The notes below the pieces were generated by a model, which saw only the letters and a list, made by a program, of their open reading frames with translations, had not been told where the DNA came from and did not search any database. The position numbers and the translations under genes were made by a program. A stretch of 64,000 nucleotides of DNA from Rhizobium brockwellii. GTDB taxonomy: Bacteria; Pseudomonadota; Alphaproteobacteria; Rhizobiales; Rhizobiaceae. The DNA is taken from NCBI RefSeq assembly GCF_000769405.2, contig NZ_CP053440.1, forward strand, positions 1-64,000, given 5' to 3'. Shown here piece by piece: positions 8,496-17,721 of this stretch. The stretch's first letter is position 1; each line of letters starts with the position of its first letter.

Positions 8496-9470
8496 TTGAC
8501 GACTTCTTCTGCCTTCGAGCAGCCTCACGGTCGGGAGCGCCGCGTTTTGTGTGTCGGCGCGGCGGTTATGGACACCCTGTTTCGGGTGCGCACGTTGCCG
8601 ACCGGCCAGGGCAAAATTCTGCCCTATGATATGCTCCAGATCGCCGAAGGCATGGCATCGAGTGCGGCCTTTGCAGTCGCCCGGCTGGGCGGCGATGCCA
8701 GTCTCTGGGGTGCAGTCGGCGATGATTCCAGCGGCGACCGCATCATCGCTGACCTCAGTAACAGCGGCATAGACACGAGCGGCATGGCGCGTGTGGCAGG
8801 CGCCCGCTCGGCTGTCTCGACGATTCTTATCGATGACCAGGGCGAGCGCTTGATTGTGCCTTTCTACGATGCGGGTCTGCACGAGACGGTCAAGCCGGTC
8901 ACGCAACAGGATGTTTCTGCTTTCGATGCGGTGCTGGTCGACGTCCGGTGGCCGAAGCTTGCATTGCGGACGCTATTGGCCGCCCGAGAGGCGGGAAAGC
9001 CGGCCATTCTCGATGGCGACGTTGCAGGCGATGGTGTGATCGAGATGCTTGCACCGACGGCCAGCCACATCGTATTCTCGCAGCCGGCCGCCGAGCGGCT
9101 TGCCGGAACTGCCGAGCTGGCGAAGGTCGTCGGCCTGCTGAAACGAAAGTTCGAGCAAGCTTTCATCAGCGTCACGGCTGGCGAAAATGGCTGCTTCTGG
9201 TTCGATGACCGAACCGGCGAAGTCGTCCATCTTGCCGCTCCGAAGGTGAGGGCGGTCGATACGCTCGCAGCCGGCGATATCTTTCATGGCGCTTTCGCGC
9301 TGGCTGTCGCCGAAGGCTTGCCGATCGAAGAGACGATGCGCTGGGCATCCATGGCGGCGGCGCTCAAATGCCAGGTATTCGGCGGTCGTACCGGCGCGCC
9401 CAGCAGAGCCGAAGTCTGCGATGGCCTGCGGGATTGGGAGGTGCCGATGACCAAGATGAGGGATCGTTAA
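8496..9470 (+). CDS. PfkB-family carbohydrate kinase
   Basis: A 324-residue ribokinase-type kinase that probably phosphorylates the imported sugar or its keto derivative. The N-terminal substrate region (GAAVMDTLFRV) is present. The C-terminal signature reads DTLAAGDIFHGAF: the usual GAGD anion-hole motif is AAGD, with the catalytic aspartate kept. Translation starts at TTG 8496, preceded by GGGTGAG, 18 nt after the permease. This places it at the end of the 5396-9470 operon. Its 3' end overlaps the convergent pit remnant by 4 nt. Confidence 0.87.
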   Translation: MTTSSAFEQPHGRERRVLCVGAAVMDTLFRVRTLPTGQGKILPYDMLQIAEGMASSAAFAVARLGGDASLWGAVGDDSSGDRIIADLSNSGIDTSGMARVAGARSAVSTILIDDQGERLIVPFYDAGLHETVKPVTQQDVSAFDAVLVDVRWPKLALRTLLAAREAGKPAILDGDVAGDGVIEMLAPTASHIVFSQPAAERLAGTAELAKVVGLLKRKFEQAFISVTAGENGCFWFDDRTGEVVHLAAPKVRAVDTLAAGDIFHGAFALAVAEGLPIEETMRWASMAAALKCQVFGGRTGAPSRAEVCDGLRDWEVPMTKMRDR

Positions 9471-9989
9471 TGGAAGAGGTCCGAAAGCCAATAGTCTAAG
9501 GCTGAAATGATCGCAGCGACGGGGAGTGTGACAACCCAGGCAACAACAATGTTGCCCGCCAAGCCCCAGCGGTGATCGTATGTGTGGTCGAAACCGGGAT
9601 GCCTAGCCAGGTTGCGCCAACCAATGTCAGAGCTCCACTTGTTTCGGCACCAAAGGCCTGCATTGGGTTGAGACGCGTAATCTTCGATCCCATGGCGTGG
9701 ACCATCCGCCAGCCGCCGAAGAGCGTGCCGAGTGCTATTGCACTTTGGCATGAAAGGACGACCAAGAGCGGCACATGGAAATCACCCGCCAACTATCCTT
9801 GCGAATATAGCAAACGTCGATGATGCCCATCGTCTCTTGAGCGTCATTGCCCGTATGGCCGAGGGAATGAGGGAGGCGGACACAAACTGGAGGGTATCGG
9901 CCGCACCGACGACGGTCTTTGCGTGTTGGGCGAACAAATCGAAGAGGCGATCTTGCCGCGGCATCGGTTTTCGGAAACCAGTTCAGCAT
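9467..9989 (-). pseudogene. DUF47 (PhoU-like)/Pit phosphate transporter remnant
   Basis: Minus-strand scar of a two-gene orfA-pit phosphate uptake operon. It starts like a DUF47 protein (MLNWF, then MPRQDRLFDLFAQHAKTVVGA) at 9989. After about 30 codons it jumps to the middle of a Pit transporter (LQFVSASL, SLGHTGNDAQETMGII). The rest of Pit follows in broken frames: GTLFGGWRMVHAMGSKITRL, GIPVSTTHTIT and GNIVVAWVVTLPVAA, to a stop at 9467. So one deletion joined the two genes and later frameshifts followed. It cannot encode a transporter. Confidence 0.85.
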
Positions 9990-10290
9990 CTGCGCTCTAT
10001 CGAGTGTCGCAAAACTGCCACAAAGCACGCCGCTGCCCGTGAAAAGCCGCTAAACGCCGGTGTCATGGGGACTTTCTGGGGATCATGCGAGCCATCCCAA
10101 AGCTGGGCCAGCGTGCAAATCGATCGGCCACTCAACTCATACTTCCAGCCAGCCGCCCTATATGACCGTAGGGCTTGGTGTCATCAGATGTTCATATGAA
10201 CATTCCATATTTGCAAAGTGAAACTCGCCTGTTACGATCGGCTCACGTTCGTAGCGGGAGGCTATGAACCGACAACAAGTGGGAGTGAGA
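9990..10290. other. ugp upstream region
   Basis: This 300-bp gap holds no gene that I can support. Its only clear element is the 16-bp palindrome at 10188-10203. The stretch from 10130 to 10260 is less GC-rich than its surroundings and probably contains the ugp promoter. Confidence 0.5.
10188..10203. promoter_or_regulatory. Perfect 16-bp palindrome upstream of ugpB, candidate operator
   Basis: ATGTTCATATGAACAT reads the same on both strands and lies 87 bp before the chosen ugpB start. The DeoR-family gene at 15286, at the end of the same gene run, is the most likely ligand-responsive repressor acting here. The site resembles the TGTTC/GAACA half-sites of some GlpR-type operators. This is inferred. 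Confidence 0.55.
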
Positions 10291-11613
10291 ATGAACAAGA
10301 TCGCTTTTTTCCTGTCCGCAGGACTGACCAGCCTTTCGTTATCCGTTCCGGCCATGGCCGCCACGAAGATCCAGTGGTGGCACGCAATGGGTGGCGAGAA
10401 TGGCGCGAAGCTTGAACAGATCGCCAAGGGGTTCAACGCGTCTCAATCTGACTACGAGATCGTCCCGGTATTCAAAGGCACCTATGATGAGACGCTGACC
10501 GGCGCCATTGCTGCATTTCGTGCCAACCAGCAGCCGGCAATCGTTCAGGTCTACGAAGTCGGCACCGGCACGATGATGGCAGCACAAGGTGCGGTCTATC
10601 CCGTCTACCAGTTGATGAAAGACGAGGGGGAGGCCTGGGACCAGAGCAAATTCATTGCCCCGGTCGTCGGCTATTACTCGGACACCAGCGGCAACGTCTT
10701 GTCCTTGCCGTTCAATTCCTCGACGCCGATTATGTACTACAACAAGGACGTCTTCAAAAAGGCGGGGCTCGATCCGGAAACACCGCCGAAAACATGGGCC
10801 GACGTCGAGGCCTTTTCGCGGACGATCATGAAGTCCGGCGCAGCCAAATGCGGCTTTACCAGCGCTTGGATCTCATGGATCCAGACCGAAAATCTCAATG
10901 CCTTGCATGACAAGCCCTACTCCACCAAGGCAAACGGTTTTGGCGGCTTGGATGCGGAATTCACCTTCAACAACGATCTGACGATTCGCCATTGGGGCAA
11001 TCTGAAGAAGTGGCAGGACGAGGGGCTCTTCAAATTCGGCGGACCTGGCGGTGGCGATAACGCTCCTCCGATGTTCTATTCTCAGGAATGCGCGATGTAC
11101 ATGAATTCCTCGGCCGGCCGGGCCGGTGTCATCAACAACGCAAAGGCTTTCAAGGTCGGGTTTGCGCCGCTTCCCTACTATGACGACGTCATTCCGCAGC
11201 CGCTCAATTCGATTATCGGCGGCGCCACGCTCTGGACGCTGAAAGGTCGCCCGGAAGAGGAGTACAAGGGGGTCGCGAAATTCTTCACCTACCTGCAGAA
11301 GCCGGAAGTCCAAGCCGATTGGCATCAGTTCTCGGGCTACCTGCCGATAACCGAGGCTGCGTATAAGCTGGGCCAGGACCAGGGCTATTACGAGAAGAAT
11401 CCCGGAGCAGATATCGGCATCAAGCAACTGACGCGGGTGACACCTACCGACAATTCGAAGGGTATTCGGTTCGGCAACTACGTCCAGGTGCGTGGGATCA
11501 TCGACGATGAGTTTGCTGCCTTGCTGGGCGGGAAGAAGACGGCGAAGGAAGCGGTTGATTCCGTGGTCGCACGAGGCAACGAACAGCTCCGCGATTTCCA
11601 GTCCGCCAACTAA
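10291..11613 (+). CDS. ugpB: Glycerol-3-phosphate ABC binding protein
   Basis: Periplasmic UgpB of the CUT1 importer for sn-glycerol-3-phosphate and glycerophosphodiesters, 440 residues. A Sec signal peptide (hydrophobic FFLSAGLTSLSL, then AMAA) precedes the mature start TKIQWWHAMGGENG, which is typical of UgpB. Conserved stretches include IVQVYEVGTGTMMAAQGAVYP and SLPFNSSTPIMYYNKD. ATG 10291 is preferred because it gives a normal signal peptide and follows GGGAGTGAG. An ATG at 10264, also after GGGAGG, would add nine residues. The genes that follow are ugpA, ugpE, ugpC and ugpQ. Confidence 0.92.
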   Translation: MNKIAFFLSAGLTSLSLSVPAMAATKIQWWHAMGGENGAKLEQIAKGFNASQSDYEIVPVFKGTYDETLTGAIAAFRANQQPAIVQVYEVGTGTMMAAQGAVYPVYQLMKDEGEAWDQSKFIAPVVGYYSDTSGNVLSLPFNSSTPIMYYNKDVFKKAGLDPETPPKTWADVEAFSRTIMKSGAAKCGFTSAWISWIQTENLNALHDKPYSTKANGFGGLDAEFTFNNDLTIRHWGNLKKWQDEGLFKFGGPGGGDNAPPMFYSQECAMYMNSSAGRAGVINNAKAFKVGFAPLPYYDDVIPQPLNSIIGGATLWTLKGRPEEEYKGVAKFFTYLQKPEVQADWHQFSGYLPITEAAYKLGQDQGYYEKNPGADIGIKQLTRVTPTDNSKGIRFGNYVQVRGIIDDEFAALLGGKKTAKEAVDSVVARGNEQLRDFQSAN

Positions 11614-11624
11614 TGGGCTTCGCG

Positions 11625-11653
11625 ACGGGGGCTGGTGAGAGACCGGCCCCCGT
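11625..11653 (+). terminator. Stem-loop between ugpB and ugpA
   Basis: ACGGGGGC (11625-11632) pairs with GCCCCCGT (11646-11653), and an inner GGT/ACC pair lies in the loop. The stem ends in TTTCCC. It lies 12 nt after the ugpB stop. It probably protects the ugpB mRNA or partly stops transcription, giving more binding protein than permease. Confidence 0.6.
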
Positions 11654-11678
11654 TTCCCATCCGTCAGTGTGAGGGCCT

Positions 11679-12563
11679 ATGCAAACCAAACGGACCGTAT
11701 TTCCCAACAAGCTTTTGCCTTACCTGCTCATCGCACCCCAAATTTTCGTGACCGTGGTATTCTTCCTCTGGCCCGCGGCAACTGCATTCTGGCAATCTTT
11801 CCTGCGCCAGGACGCTTTCGGTTTCAAAACGACCTTCGTCTGGTTCGAAAACTACCGTCGGCTCTTCGCCGATCCGATCTACATCAATGCCTTTGGCCAT
11901 ACGCTCATCTTCGCCATTCTTGTGACGGTCCTCTCAACGGCGATCGCGCTGCTCCTGGCTGCAGCGGCGATGCGCGTGTTGCGCACCTCTCGAATTTATT
12001 CGACATTGCTCATCTGGCCATATGCCGTCGCCCCCGCGATCGCCGGCATTCTTTGGTGGTTCATGTTCAATCCGTCGATCGGTATCGTCGCCTATATGTT
12101 GCGGGCGATGGGGATCAACTGGAACCATCTGATCAATGCAGATGATGCCATGGTCCTGATCGTCATCGCGGCGACGTGGAAGCAGATTTCCTATAACTTC
12201 TTGTTCTTCTTGGCTGCGCTGCAATCCGTCCCGCGTTCGCTTCAGGAAGCCGGGGCCATCGACGGAGCCGGTCCTGTGAAGCGTTTCTGGACGATCGTGT
12301 TCCCGCTGATCTCACCGACAACCTTCTATCTGATCGTCATCAATATCGTTTACGCGATGTTCGATACCTTCGGCATCATTCATGCTACCACCCAAGGCGG
12401 ACCGGCGCGTGCAACCGAGATCCTTGTCTACAAGGTCTATTTCGACGGCTTCATCGGACTGAATTTGGGTTCGTCGGCGGCGCAGTCGGTCATTCTCATG
12501 GTGATCGTCATCGCTCTGACCGCGGTCCAATTCCGTTTCATTGAACGCCGCGTGCAATATTGA
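11679..12563 (+). CDS. ugpA: Glycerol-3-phosphate ABC permease UgpA
   Basis: A 294-residue MalF-type permease with six predicted membrane segments. The EAA loop [24 protein letters not shown] contacts the ATPase. The N-terminus ([26 protein letters not shown]) matches UgpA. It follows ugpB after a 65-nt spacer holding a stem-loop and is followed by ugpE after 12 nt. Confidence 0.92.
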   Translation: MQTKRTVFPNKLLPYLLIAPQIFVTVVFFLWPAATAFWQSFLRQDAFGFKTTFVWFENYRRLFADPIYINAFGHTLIFAILVTVLSTAIALLLAAAAMRVLRTSRIYSTLLIWPYAVAPAIAGILWWFMFNPSIGIVAYMLRAMGINWNHLINADDAMVLIVIAATWKQISYNFLFFLAALQSVPRSLQEAGAIDGAGPVKRFWTIVFPLISPTTFYLIVINIVYAMFDTFGIIHATTQGGPARATEILVYKVYFDGFIGLNLGSSAAQSVILMVIVIALTAVQFRFIERRVQY

Positions 12564-12575
12564 GGAATCCCGAGG

Positions 12576-13424
12576 ATGGTTGAAAATCGCCCTTTCCTGA
12601 ATTTCCTGGCGCACCTTGTCCTCATCATTGGCGTCACGATCGTCGTATTTCCGGTCTACGTGGCTTTCATCGCATCGAGCCACGGCCCAAACGACTTCCT
12701 GTCAGGCGTCGTGCCGCTGACTCCGGGAAGCCACATCATCGAGAACTATTCGACGATGCTGTCCTCTGGAATGACAAGCTCGGGGGCGCCGCCGATCGGG
12801 CCGATGATGATCAACTCGCTGATCATGGCGGTTGGCGTCGCCGTCGGGAAGATCGCTATTTCGATCCTTTCGGCCTTTGCTATCGTCTATTTCCGGTTTC
12901 CGTTCCGGACCTTGGCATTTTGGATGATCTTCATCACGCTGATGCTGCCGGTCGAGGTGCGCATCGTGCCGACCTACAAAGTCGTCGCCGATCTCGGAAT
13001 GCTGAACAATTACGGCGGCCTCATCATTCCGCTGATCGCATCGGCAACGGCAACCTTCCTGTTTCGTCAGTTCTTTCTGACTGTCCCCGACGAACTCATG
13101 GAGGCTGCCCGTGTCGATGGGGCAGGGCCGATGAAGTTCTTCCGGGATATTCTGCTGCCGCTGTCGATCACCAATATCGCGGCGCTCTTCATCATCTTGT
13201 TCGTGCTCGGCTGGAACCAGTATCTCTGGCCGCTCATCATAACGACCGACCAGAGCTTCTATACCGTCGTGATGGGAATCCAGCGCATGGCAGCGGTTGC
13301 CGATGCCGAACCGCGCTGGAACCTCGTGATGGCAGCGGTCATTCTGGCCGCACTACCACCTGTCCTCGTCATCGTCGCCATGCAACGCCTTTTTGTCAAA
13401 GGCCTGGTCGAAACGGAGAAATGA
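12576..13424 (+). CDS. ugpE: Glycerol-3-phosphate ABC permease UgpE
   Basis: A 282-residue MalG-type permease and partner of UgpA. The UgpE-typical periplasmic stretch [13 protein letters not shown] is present, as is the EAA loop [23 protein letters not shown]. The stop TGA is separated from the ugpC start by a single base, which implies coupled translation. Confidence 0.92.
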   Translation: MVENRPFLNFLAHLVLIIGVTIVVFPVYVAFIASSHGPNDFLSGVVPLTPGSHIIENYSTMLSSGMTSSGAPPIGPMMINSLIMAVGVAVGKIAISILSAFAIVYFRFPFRTLAFWMIFITLMLPVEVRIVPTYKVVADLGMLNNYGGLIIPLIASATATFLFRQFFLTVPDELMEAARVDGAGPMKFFRDILLPLSITNIAALFIILFVLGWNQYLWPLIITTDQSFYTVVMGIQRMAAVADAEPRWNLVMAAVILAALPPVLVIVAMQRLFVKGLVETEK

Positions 13425-13425
13425 A

Positions 13426-14472
13426 ATGGCAACGATCAACATCATCGACGTCAAGAAGAATTATGGCACCGTCCCGGCGGTCAAAGGCATCAACCTGTCT
13501 GTTGCGGATGGCGAACTCATCGTGCTCGTCGGCCCCTCGGGTTGTGGTAAATCAACTTTGCTTCGCATGATTGCCGGGCTGGAAACGATCAGCGAGGGCC
13601 ATGTCGAGATTGCCGGCCGCAATGTCAACAAGGCAGAGCCCGCCGACCGCGATATCGCCATGGTCTTTCAGAATTATGCGCTGTATCCGCATATGACCGT
13701 ACGCGGAAATCTCGAATATGGTTTGAAAAATCGCGGCACCGAACGGGCGGAAATCAACCGCCGTGTGGCGGAGGCTGCCGAGATCCTCGAAATCGGTCCG
13801 ATGTTGGATCGTAAACCTCGCGAGCTCTCCGGCGGGCAGCGCCAGCGCGTTGCGATGGGGCGCGCGATCGTTCGCGAGCCGGCCGCCTTCCTGTTCGATG
13901 AGCCTCTGTCCAATCTCGATGCCAAATTGCGGGTGCAGATGCGCGTTGAAATACGCCGGTTGCAACGGCGCCTGAAGACCACCAGCATCTACGTCACCCA
14001 TGACCAGCTTGAAGCGATGACGCTGGCAGACCGGCTGGTCGTCATGAACGGAGGTCTTGTCGAACAAGTCGGCACTCCCGTAGCGGTCTACGATCGCCCG
14101 GCGAGTTTGTTTGTCGCCAGCTTCATTGGCTCACCGCCTATGAATCTTGTGCCGATCGACGTCCTCAGGGCAGCCGACAGCGCAAGTGCCCTGGCATTGC
14201 CCGCCGGCACCGACATGGTCGGCCTTCGCCCGGACGCGTTGCTCGTCACCAAGCCGGTTGAGCCTTCCGTTCGTCTCAATGCAACGGTCGAGTTGCTCGA
14301 GCCAATTGGGGGAGAAAGCCATCTGCATGTGCGATTGGGAGGGGGCCAGCAGACGGTCGTCCTGACCGTACCGGGTCGTCCGGATTTCAACGAGAATGCG
14401 AATATCGACGTCTTCGCACGTGTCGGCGCAATGCATCCTTTCAATCGCGATACCGGAAAACGCACAGATTGA
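13426..14472 (+). CDS. ugpC: Glycerol-3-phosphate ABC ATPase UgpC
   Basis: A 348-residue CUT1 ATP-binding subunit. Walker A is GPSGCGKST, the signature is LSGGQRQR, and Walker B is [14 protein letters not shown]. The C-terminal regulatory domain (VGLRPDALL) is present. ATG 13426 is used because homologues begin at [14 protein letters not shown]. It powers UgpAE. CUT1 ATPases can serve several importers, so it may also power the ATPase-less system at 5396-8477. Confidence 0.93.
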   Translation: MATINIIDVKKNYGTVPAVKGINLSVADGELIVLVGPSGCGKSTLLRMIAGLETISEGHVEIAGRNVNKAEPADRDIAMVFQNYALYPHMTVRGNLEYGLKNRGTERAEINRRVAEAAEILEIGPMLDRKPRELSGGQRQRVAMGRAIVREPAAFLFDEPLSNLDAKLRVQMRVEIRRLQRRLKTTSIYVTHDQLEAMTLADRLVVMNGGLVEQVGTPVAVYDRPASLFVASFIGSPPMNLVPIDVLRAADSASALALPAGTDMVGLRPDALLVTKPVEPSVRLNATVELLEPIGGESHLHVRLGGGQQTVVLTVPGRPDFNENANIDVFARVGAMHPFNRDTGKRTD

Positions 14473-14526
14473 CTTCGGTTTATTATTTCTCCACCCACCC
14501 CAGAAGACGACGAAAGAGATGAGACG

Positions 14527-15276
14527 ATGACGACCGTAGAGCCGCGATCCGGCCCGAGACGCAGTGAGGTTCAGGCGCATCGAGGCGCCTCTGCCATTGC
14601 GCCCGAGAATACCATTGCCGCTTTCCGGGCGGCCGATGAACAAGGCGCGGAATGGGTCGAACTCGACATTGCACTTCTTGCCGACGGGACCCCGGTCGTC
14701 ATCCACGACGTTTCCATCGATCGCTGTTCCTCGTCGAAGGGAAATCTTGCCGACCTCACCGCGTCAGATCTCGGCGCCATCGACGCTGGCTCATGGTTCA
14801 GCCCGAAATTCAAAGGCGAACCACTGCCGACGCTGGCCCGCGTTGTTTCCGCGCTGGGCGAACTCGGTCTCAACGCCAATGTCGAGATCAAGCAGCATGC
14901 CCATCATAGGTCACTCGACCAACTGGTCAAAGTCGTCGATCAACATCTGAAGGCGCGGGCGGCGCACACCAAGATCATGATCTCAAGCTTTGATGCCGCT
15001 GCGCTGAAGGGAATGTATGAGATCGATCCAAGCTACGAACTCGCCATGCTGTGGAGCAAGCTGCCTGCGGATTGGCTGGATATCCTTCGGTCGATTCCCG
15101 CAAAGACCATCCATCTCGACTACAAGGCCCTGAGTATCGGGTTTCTCGAGGAGGCCGTGCGTCGCGGCATCTCGGTGCGGGCGTGGACCTGCAACGATCC
15201 CAGGCGGCTGGCATCATTCTGGGATGTGGGTTTGACCGGTGTGATAACAGACGACCCCAGTGTCTACCTCACGTAA
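14527..15276 (+). CDS. ugpQ: Glycerophosphodiester phosphodiesterase
   Basis: A 249-residue cytoplasmic GDPD-family enzyme that splits glycerophosphodiesters to glycerol-3-phosphate and an alcohol. The catalytic core is visible: HRGASAIAPENTIAAF (catalytic His and metal Glu), then EWVELDIALLADGTPVVIHD (Glu-x-Asp and the second His). A later metal site is in NVEIKQ. No signal peptide is present, so it acts on phosphodiesters brought in by UgpBAEC. It follows ugpC by 54 nt in the same direction. Confidence 0.93.
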   Translation: MTTVEPRSGPRRSEVQAHRGASAIAPENTIAAFRAADEQGAEWVELDIALLADGTPVVIHDVSIDRCSSSKGNLADLTASDLGAIDAGSWFSPKFKGEPLPTLARVVSALGELGLNANVEIKQHAHHRSLDQLVKVVDQHLKARAAHTKIMISSFDAAALKGMYEIDPSYELAMLWSKLPADWLDILRSIPAKTIHLDYKALSIGFLEEAVRRGISVRAWTCNDPRRLASFWDVGLTGVITDDPSVYLT

Positions 15277-15285
15277 GGAGCGGCG

Positions 15286-16071
15286 ATGGGGCAGCGGATC
15301 ATATCGAGCCGACAACGTGAGATCCTTGCGCTGATCGAAACGGAAGGTGTTCAGTACATCGAGGAACTGGCACGTCGGTATGATCTTACGACGCAGACGA
15401 TCCGTCGCGATATCAATGCATTATGCGATCTCGGGCACGCACGCCGCTTCCACGGCGGCGTCGACTTGCCGGTCGCGGGGAGCAACATCTCACTCAATGC
15501 TCGCGCCCAGCTCAACCGACGGGCCAAGCGGCTGATCGCCAAGCGCGTCGCCGCCGACATAGGGGCAGACGCGACAGTGTTCCTCGGGATCGGCAGCACG
15601 GTTCGGTTCGTTGCCGAGGCGCTGCGTGATCACCAGGGTCTGACGGTGATCACCAACAACATCCACGTCGCTTTGAGCCTTTGCGACGCGCCGAGTGTCG
15701 AGGTGCATTTGACGGGCGGTCTTTTGCGTCACGACGATCGCGACGTGGTGGGCACGGATGTGATCAGGTTCGTCGAAAAATTCTATGCGACTTACGCAGT
15801 CGTCGGCGCGGGCGCTTTAAGCCCGCTCAACGGTCTGATGGATTTCAGCTATAGCGAAGCCCAAATCACCAATGCCCTCCTTGAGAATTCGCAAACGCAG
15901 ATTTTGGCCGCAGACGTCAGCAAGTGGACGCGAAACGCTTCCGTGCGTGTTGCGCCATTCAGCAAACTCGCCCGTTTTTACACCGATCGGCTGCCTGGCG
16001 AAGCGGCCGCCACCAATGCTCTCGCCGAGAGCGGCTTGGACGTGGTCACATGCAGCGAGGACATGACATGA
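15286..16071 (+). CDS. DeoR-family transcriptional regulator (GlpR-like)
   Basis: A 261-residue regulator. The N-terminal DeoR helix-turn-helix runs from SSRQREILALIETEG to IRRDINALCDLGHARRFHGG. The C-terminal sugar-phosphate sensor domain follows (VFLGIGSTVRFVAEAL, VITNNIHVALSL). Such proteins usually release DNA on binding a phosphorylated ligand; glycerol-3-phosphate is the natural candidate here. It starts 10 nt after ugpQ and overlaps the HAD gene by ATGA. The palindrome at 10188-10203 is its likely operator. Confidence 0.87.
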   Translation: MGQRIISSRQREILALIETEGVQYIEELARRYDLTTQTIRRDINALCDLGHARRFHGGVDLPVAGSNISLNARAQLNRRAKRLIAKRVAADIGADATVFLGIGSTVRFVAEALRDHQGLTVITNNIHVALSLCDAPSVEVHLTGGLLRHDDRDVVGTDVIRFVEKFYATYAVVGAGALSPLNGLMDFSYSEAQITNALLENSQTQILAADVSKWTRNASVRVAPFSKLARFYTDRLPGEAAATNALAESGLDVVTCSEDMT

Positions 16072-16913
16072 GCTACGTAGACCTGGCGCCATCAGCTCGC
16101 GAGTTGCGGGATGTGCGCTACCTGTTCACCGACATCGACGATACCCTGACCACCGAAGGCAAGCTTCTGCCGCAAACCTACGAAGCTCTCTGGGATCTCA
16201 GCCGGGCGGGAATTGCCGTCGTGCCGGTCACGGGCGGCTCAGCCGGATGGTGCGAACATATCGTCCGCGCCTGGCCTGTGGCTGCCGTCATCGGCGAAAG
16301 CGGCGCATATTGCGTCACCCGTCAGGACGGCGAAGTGGTGTTCGACTATTGGGAGGATGGCGCCCTACAGGGTGAGCGCCAGCGCCAGCACCTGCAGACG
16401 ATCAAAGAGCTGATCTCGCAAAATAGCCGGACGTTCAGAATTGCCCACGACCAGGTCTTCCGGCTGGCGGATGTCGCAATCGACATTCACGGTCAGGAAC
16501 CGTATGAGGTCGAAGATCTGGCATCCAGCATTAGAGCCATGGGCGGAACGGTGGCGATCAGCTCCATCCACATCAACACGTGGATCGGCGATTACAATAA
16601 GCGCTCGATGAGCGAGCGCGTTTTAACCGAGATGTTCGGTATCGATCCCGATCAAACAGCTGCCGTGACCGCCTTCGTCGGTGACTCTCGAAACGATGCA
16701 CCGATGTTTGGCTTTATCCGCAACTCTTTCGGGGTCAACAACATCATCCCGGTTCTTTCACAATTGCAATACGCGCCGAAATGGGTCTCCTCGCAGCCCG
16801 CCGGGCTTGGCTTTGCCGATATTGCCCAAACGATCTTGGACGCGGCTGGCGCAGGTTCTGAGACGTCTCGTCAGCTTTTGACCGAGCCGGCGGTCATGCC
16901 TGCCAGGAAGTAG
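16068..16913 (+). CDS. HAD-superfamily (Cof/IIB-type) phosphatase
   Basis: A 281-residue haloacid-dehalogenase-type hydrolase. Motif I is FTDIDDTLT (nucleophile Asp and acid Asp), motif II lies in PVTGGSAGW, and motif IV is FVGDSRNDAPMF. The long cap insert is of the IIB kind seen in sugar-phosphate phosphatases. ATG 16068 overlaps the DeoR stop by ATGA, so it belongs to the ugp run. A role in dephosphorylating glycerol-3-phosphate or a related sugar phosphate fits the context but is inferred. Its 3' end overlaps the convergent permease gene by 43 nt. Confidence 0.82.
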   Translation: MSYVDLAPSARELRDVRYLFTDIDDTLTTEGKLLPQTYEALWDLSRAGIAVVPVTGGSAGWCEHIVRAWPVAAVIGESGAYCVTRQDGEVVFDYWEDGALQGERQRQHLQTIKELISQNSRTFRIAHDQVFRLADVAIDIHGQEPYEVEDLASSIRAMGGTVAISSIHINTWIGDYNKRSMSERVLTEMFGIDPDQTAAVTAFVGDSRNDAPMFGFIRNSFGVNNIIPVLSQLQYAPKWVSSQPAGLGFADIAQTILDAAGAGSETSRQLLTEPAVMPARK

Positions 16914-17716
16914 CGTTGAGCAACCAGATAAAGGACCAGGAGGGGAAGGGAACCGAGCACGCTCATCGCCATCATCTCGTTCCATTCGAAGGCGTGCTGG
17001 CCCATCAGAAGCTGGATGCCGATCGGGACCGTCCTGAGGTCCATCGATTTTGTCAGCGTCAGCGCGAAGAGGAATTCGTTCCAGGCGAGCAGAAAGGTGT
17101 AGACCGCGGTGGCGACGATCCCGGGGATGGAGACCGGAACGATGACGCGCCAAAGCGCCGTCCAGCTCGAACCGCCGTCGACCAGGACGGCCTCGTCCAG
17201 CTCTTTCGGCAGCGTGTTGAGATAGCCTGTCATCAACAGGACGGCGTAAGGCAGCGTGAAGACCATGTAGGTCAGGATCAGCGCCAGATAGGTATCGAAG
17301 ATCCTGAAGGCGACCACCATTCCGAAATAGGGAATGAGAAGGGTAATCGGCGGAACGGTCTGGGTGCTGATGATGAAGATGTTCAAGGTGTTCTTGAAAC
17401 GGAACTGATAGCGGCTGAAGCCGTAGGCGGTCACGATCGCGACGAGGAGGGTCAGACCGGTGACGACGCCGGCGACAAAGTAGCTGTTGATAAAGAACCG
17501 CACTTTCACCGGATCGTTGAAAATCGTCAGATAGGCGGCCACCGTGAAATCATCCGGCAACAGCCGCGGCGGAAGGGCGAAGATTTCCGTATTCGATTTC
17601 AGCGAGCTGAAAAACATCCACACGATCGGAAAAGCCGAAAAAACCAGGCCGATCGCCAGACCGAGATAGGTCAGGATGGTCGGCAATACCGAGCTTTTGA
17701 AGGAACGCTTTGCCAT
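16871..17716 (-). CDS. ABC sugar permease, MalG type
   Basis: Carbohydrate permease of about 281 residues with six membrane segments. The EAA loop is ELDEAVLVDGGSSWTALWRVIVP. ATG 17716 is chosen because AGGTGA lies 5 nt upstream; a GTG at 17725 would overlap the previous gene. It is last in a minus-strand binding protein-permease-permease operon that has no ATPase. The lone CUT1 ATPase at 27990, in the same catabolic locus, is the natural partner. Confidence 0.9.
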   Translation of the reverse strand: MAKRSFKSSVLPTILTYLGLAIGLVFSAFPIVWMFFSSLKSNTEIFALPPRLLPDDFTVAAYLTIFNDPVKVRFFINSYFVAGVVTGLTLLVAIVTAYGFSRYQFRFKNTLNIFIISTQTVPPITLLIPYFGMVVAFRIFDTYLALILTYMVFTLPYAVLLMTGYLNTLPKELDEAVLVDGGSSWTALWRVIVPVSIPGIVATAVYTFLLAWNEFLFALTLTKSMDLRTVPIGIQLLMGQHAFEWNEMMAMSVLGSLPLLVLYLVAQRYFLAGMTAGSVKS

Positions 17717-17721
17717 GACGG

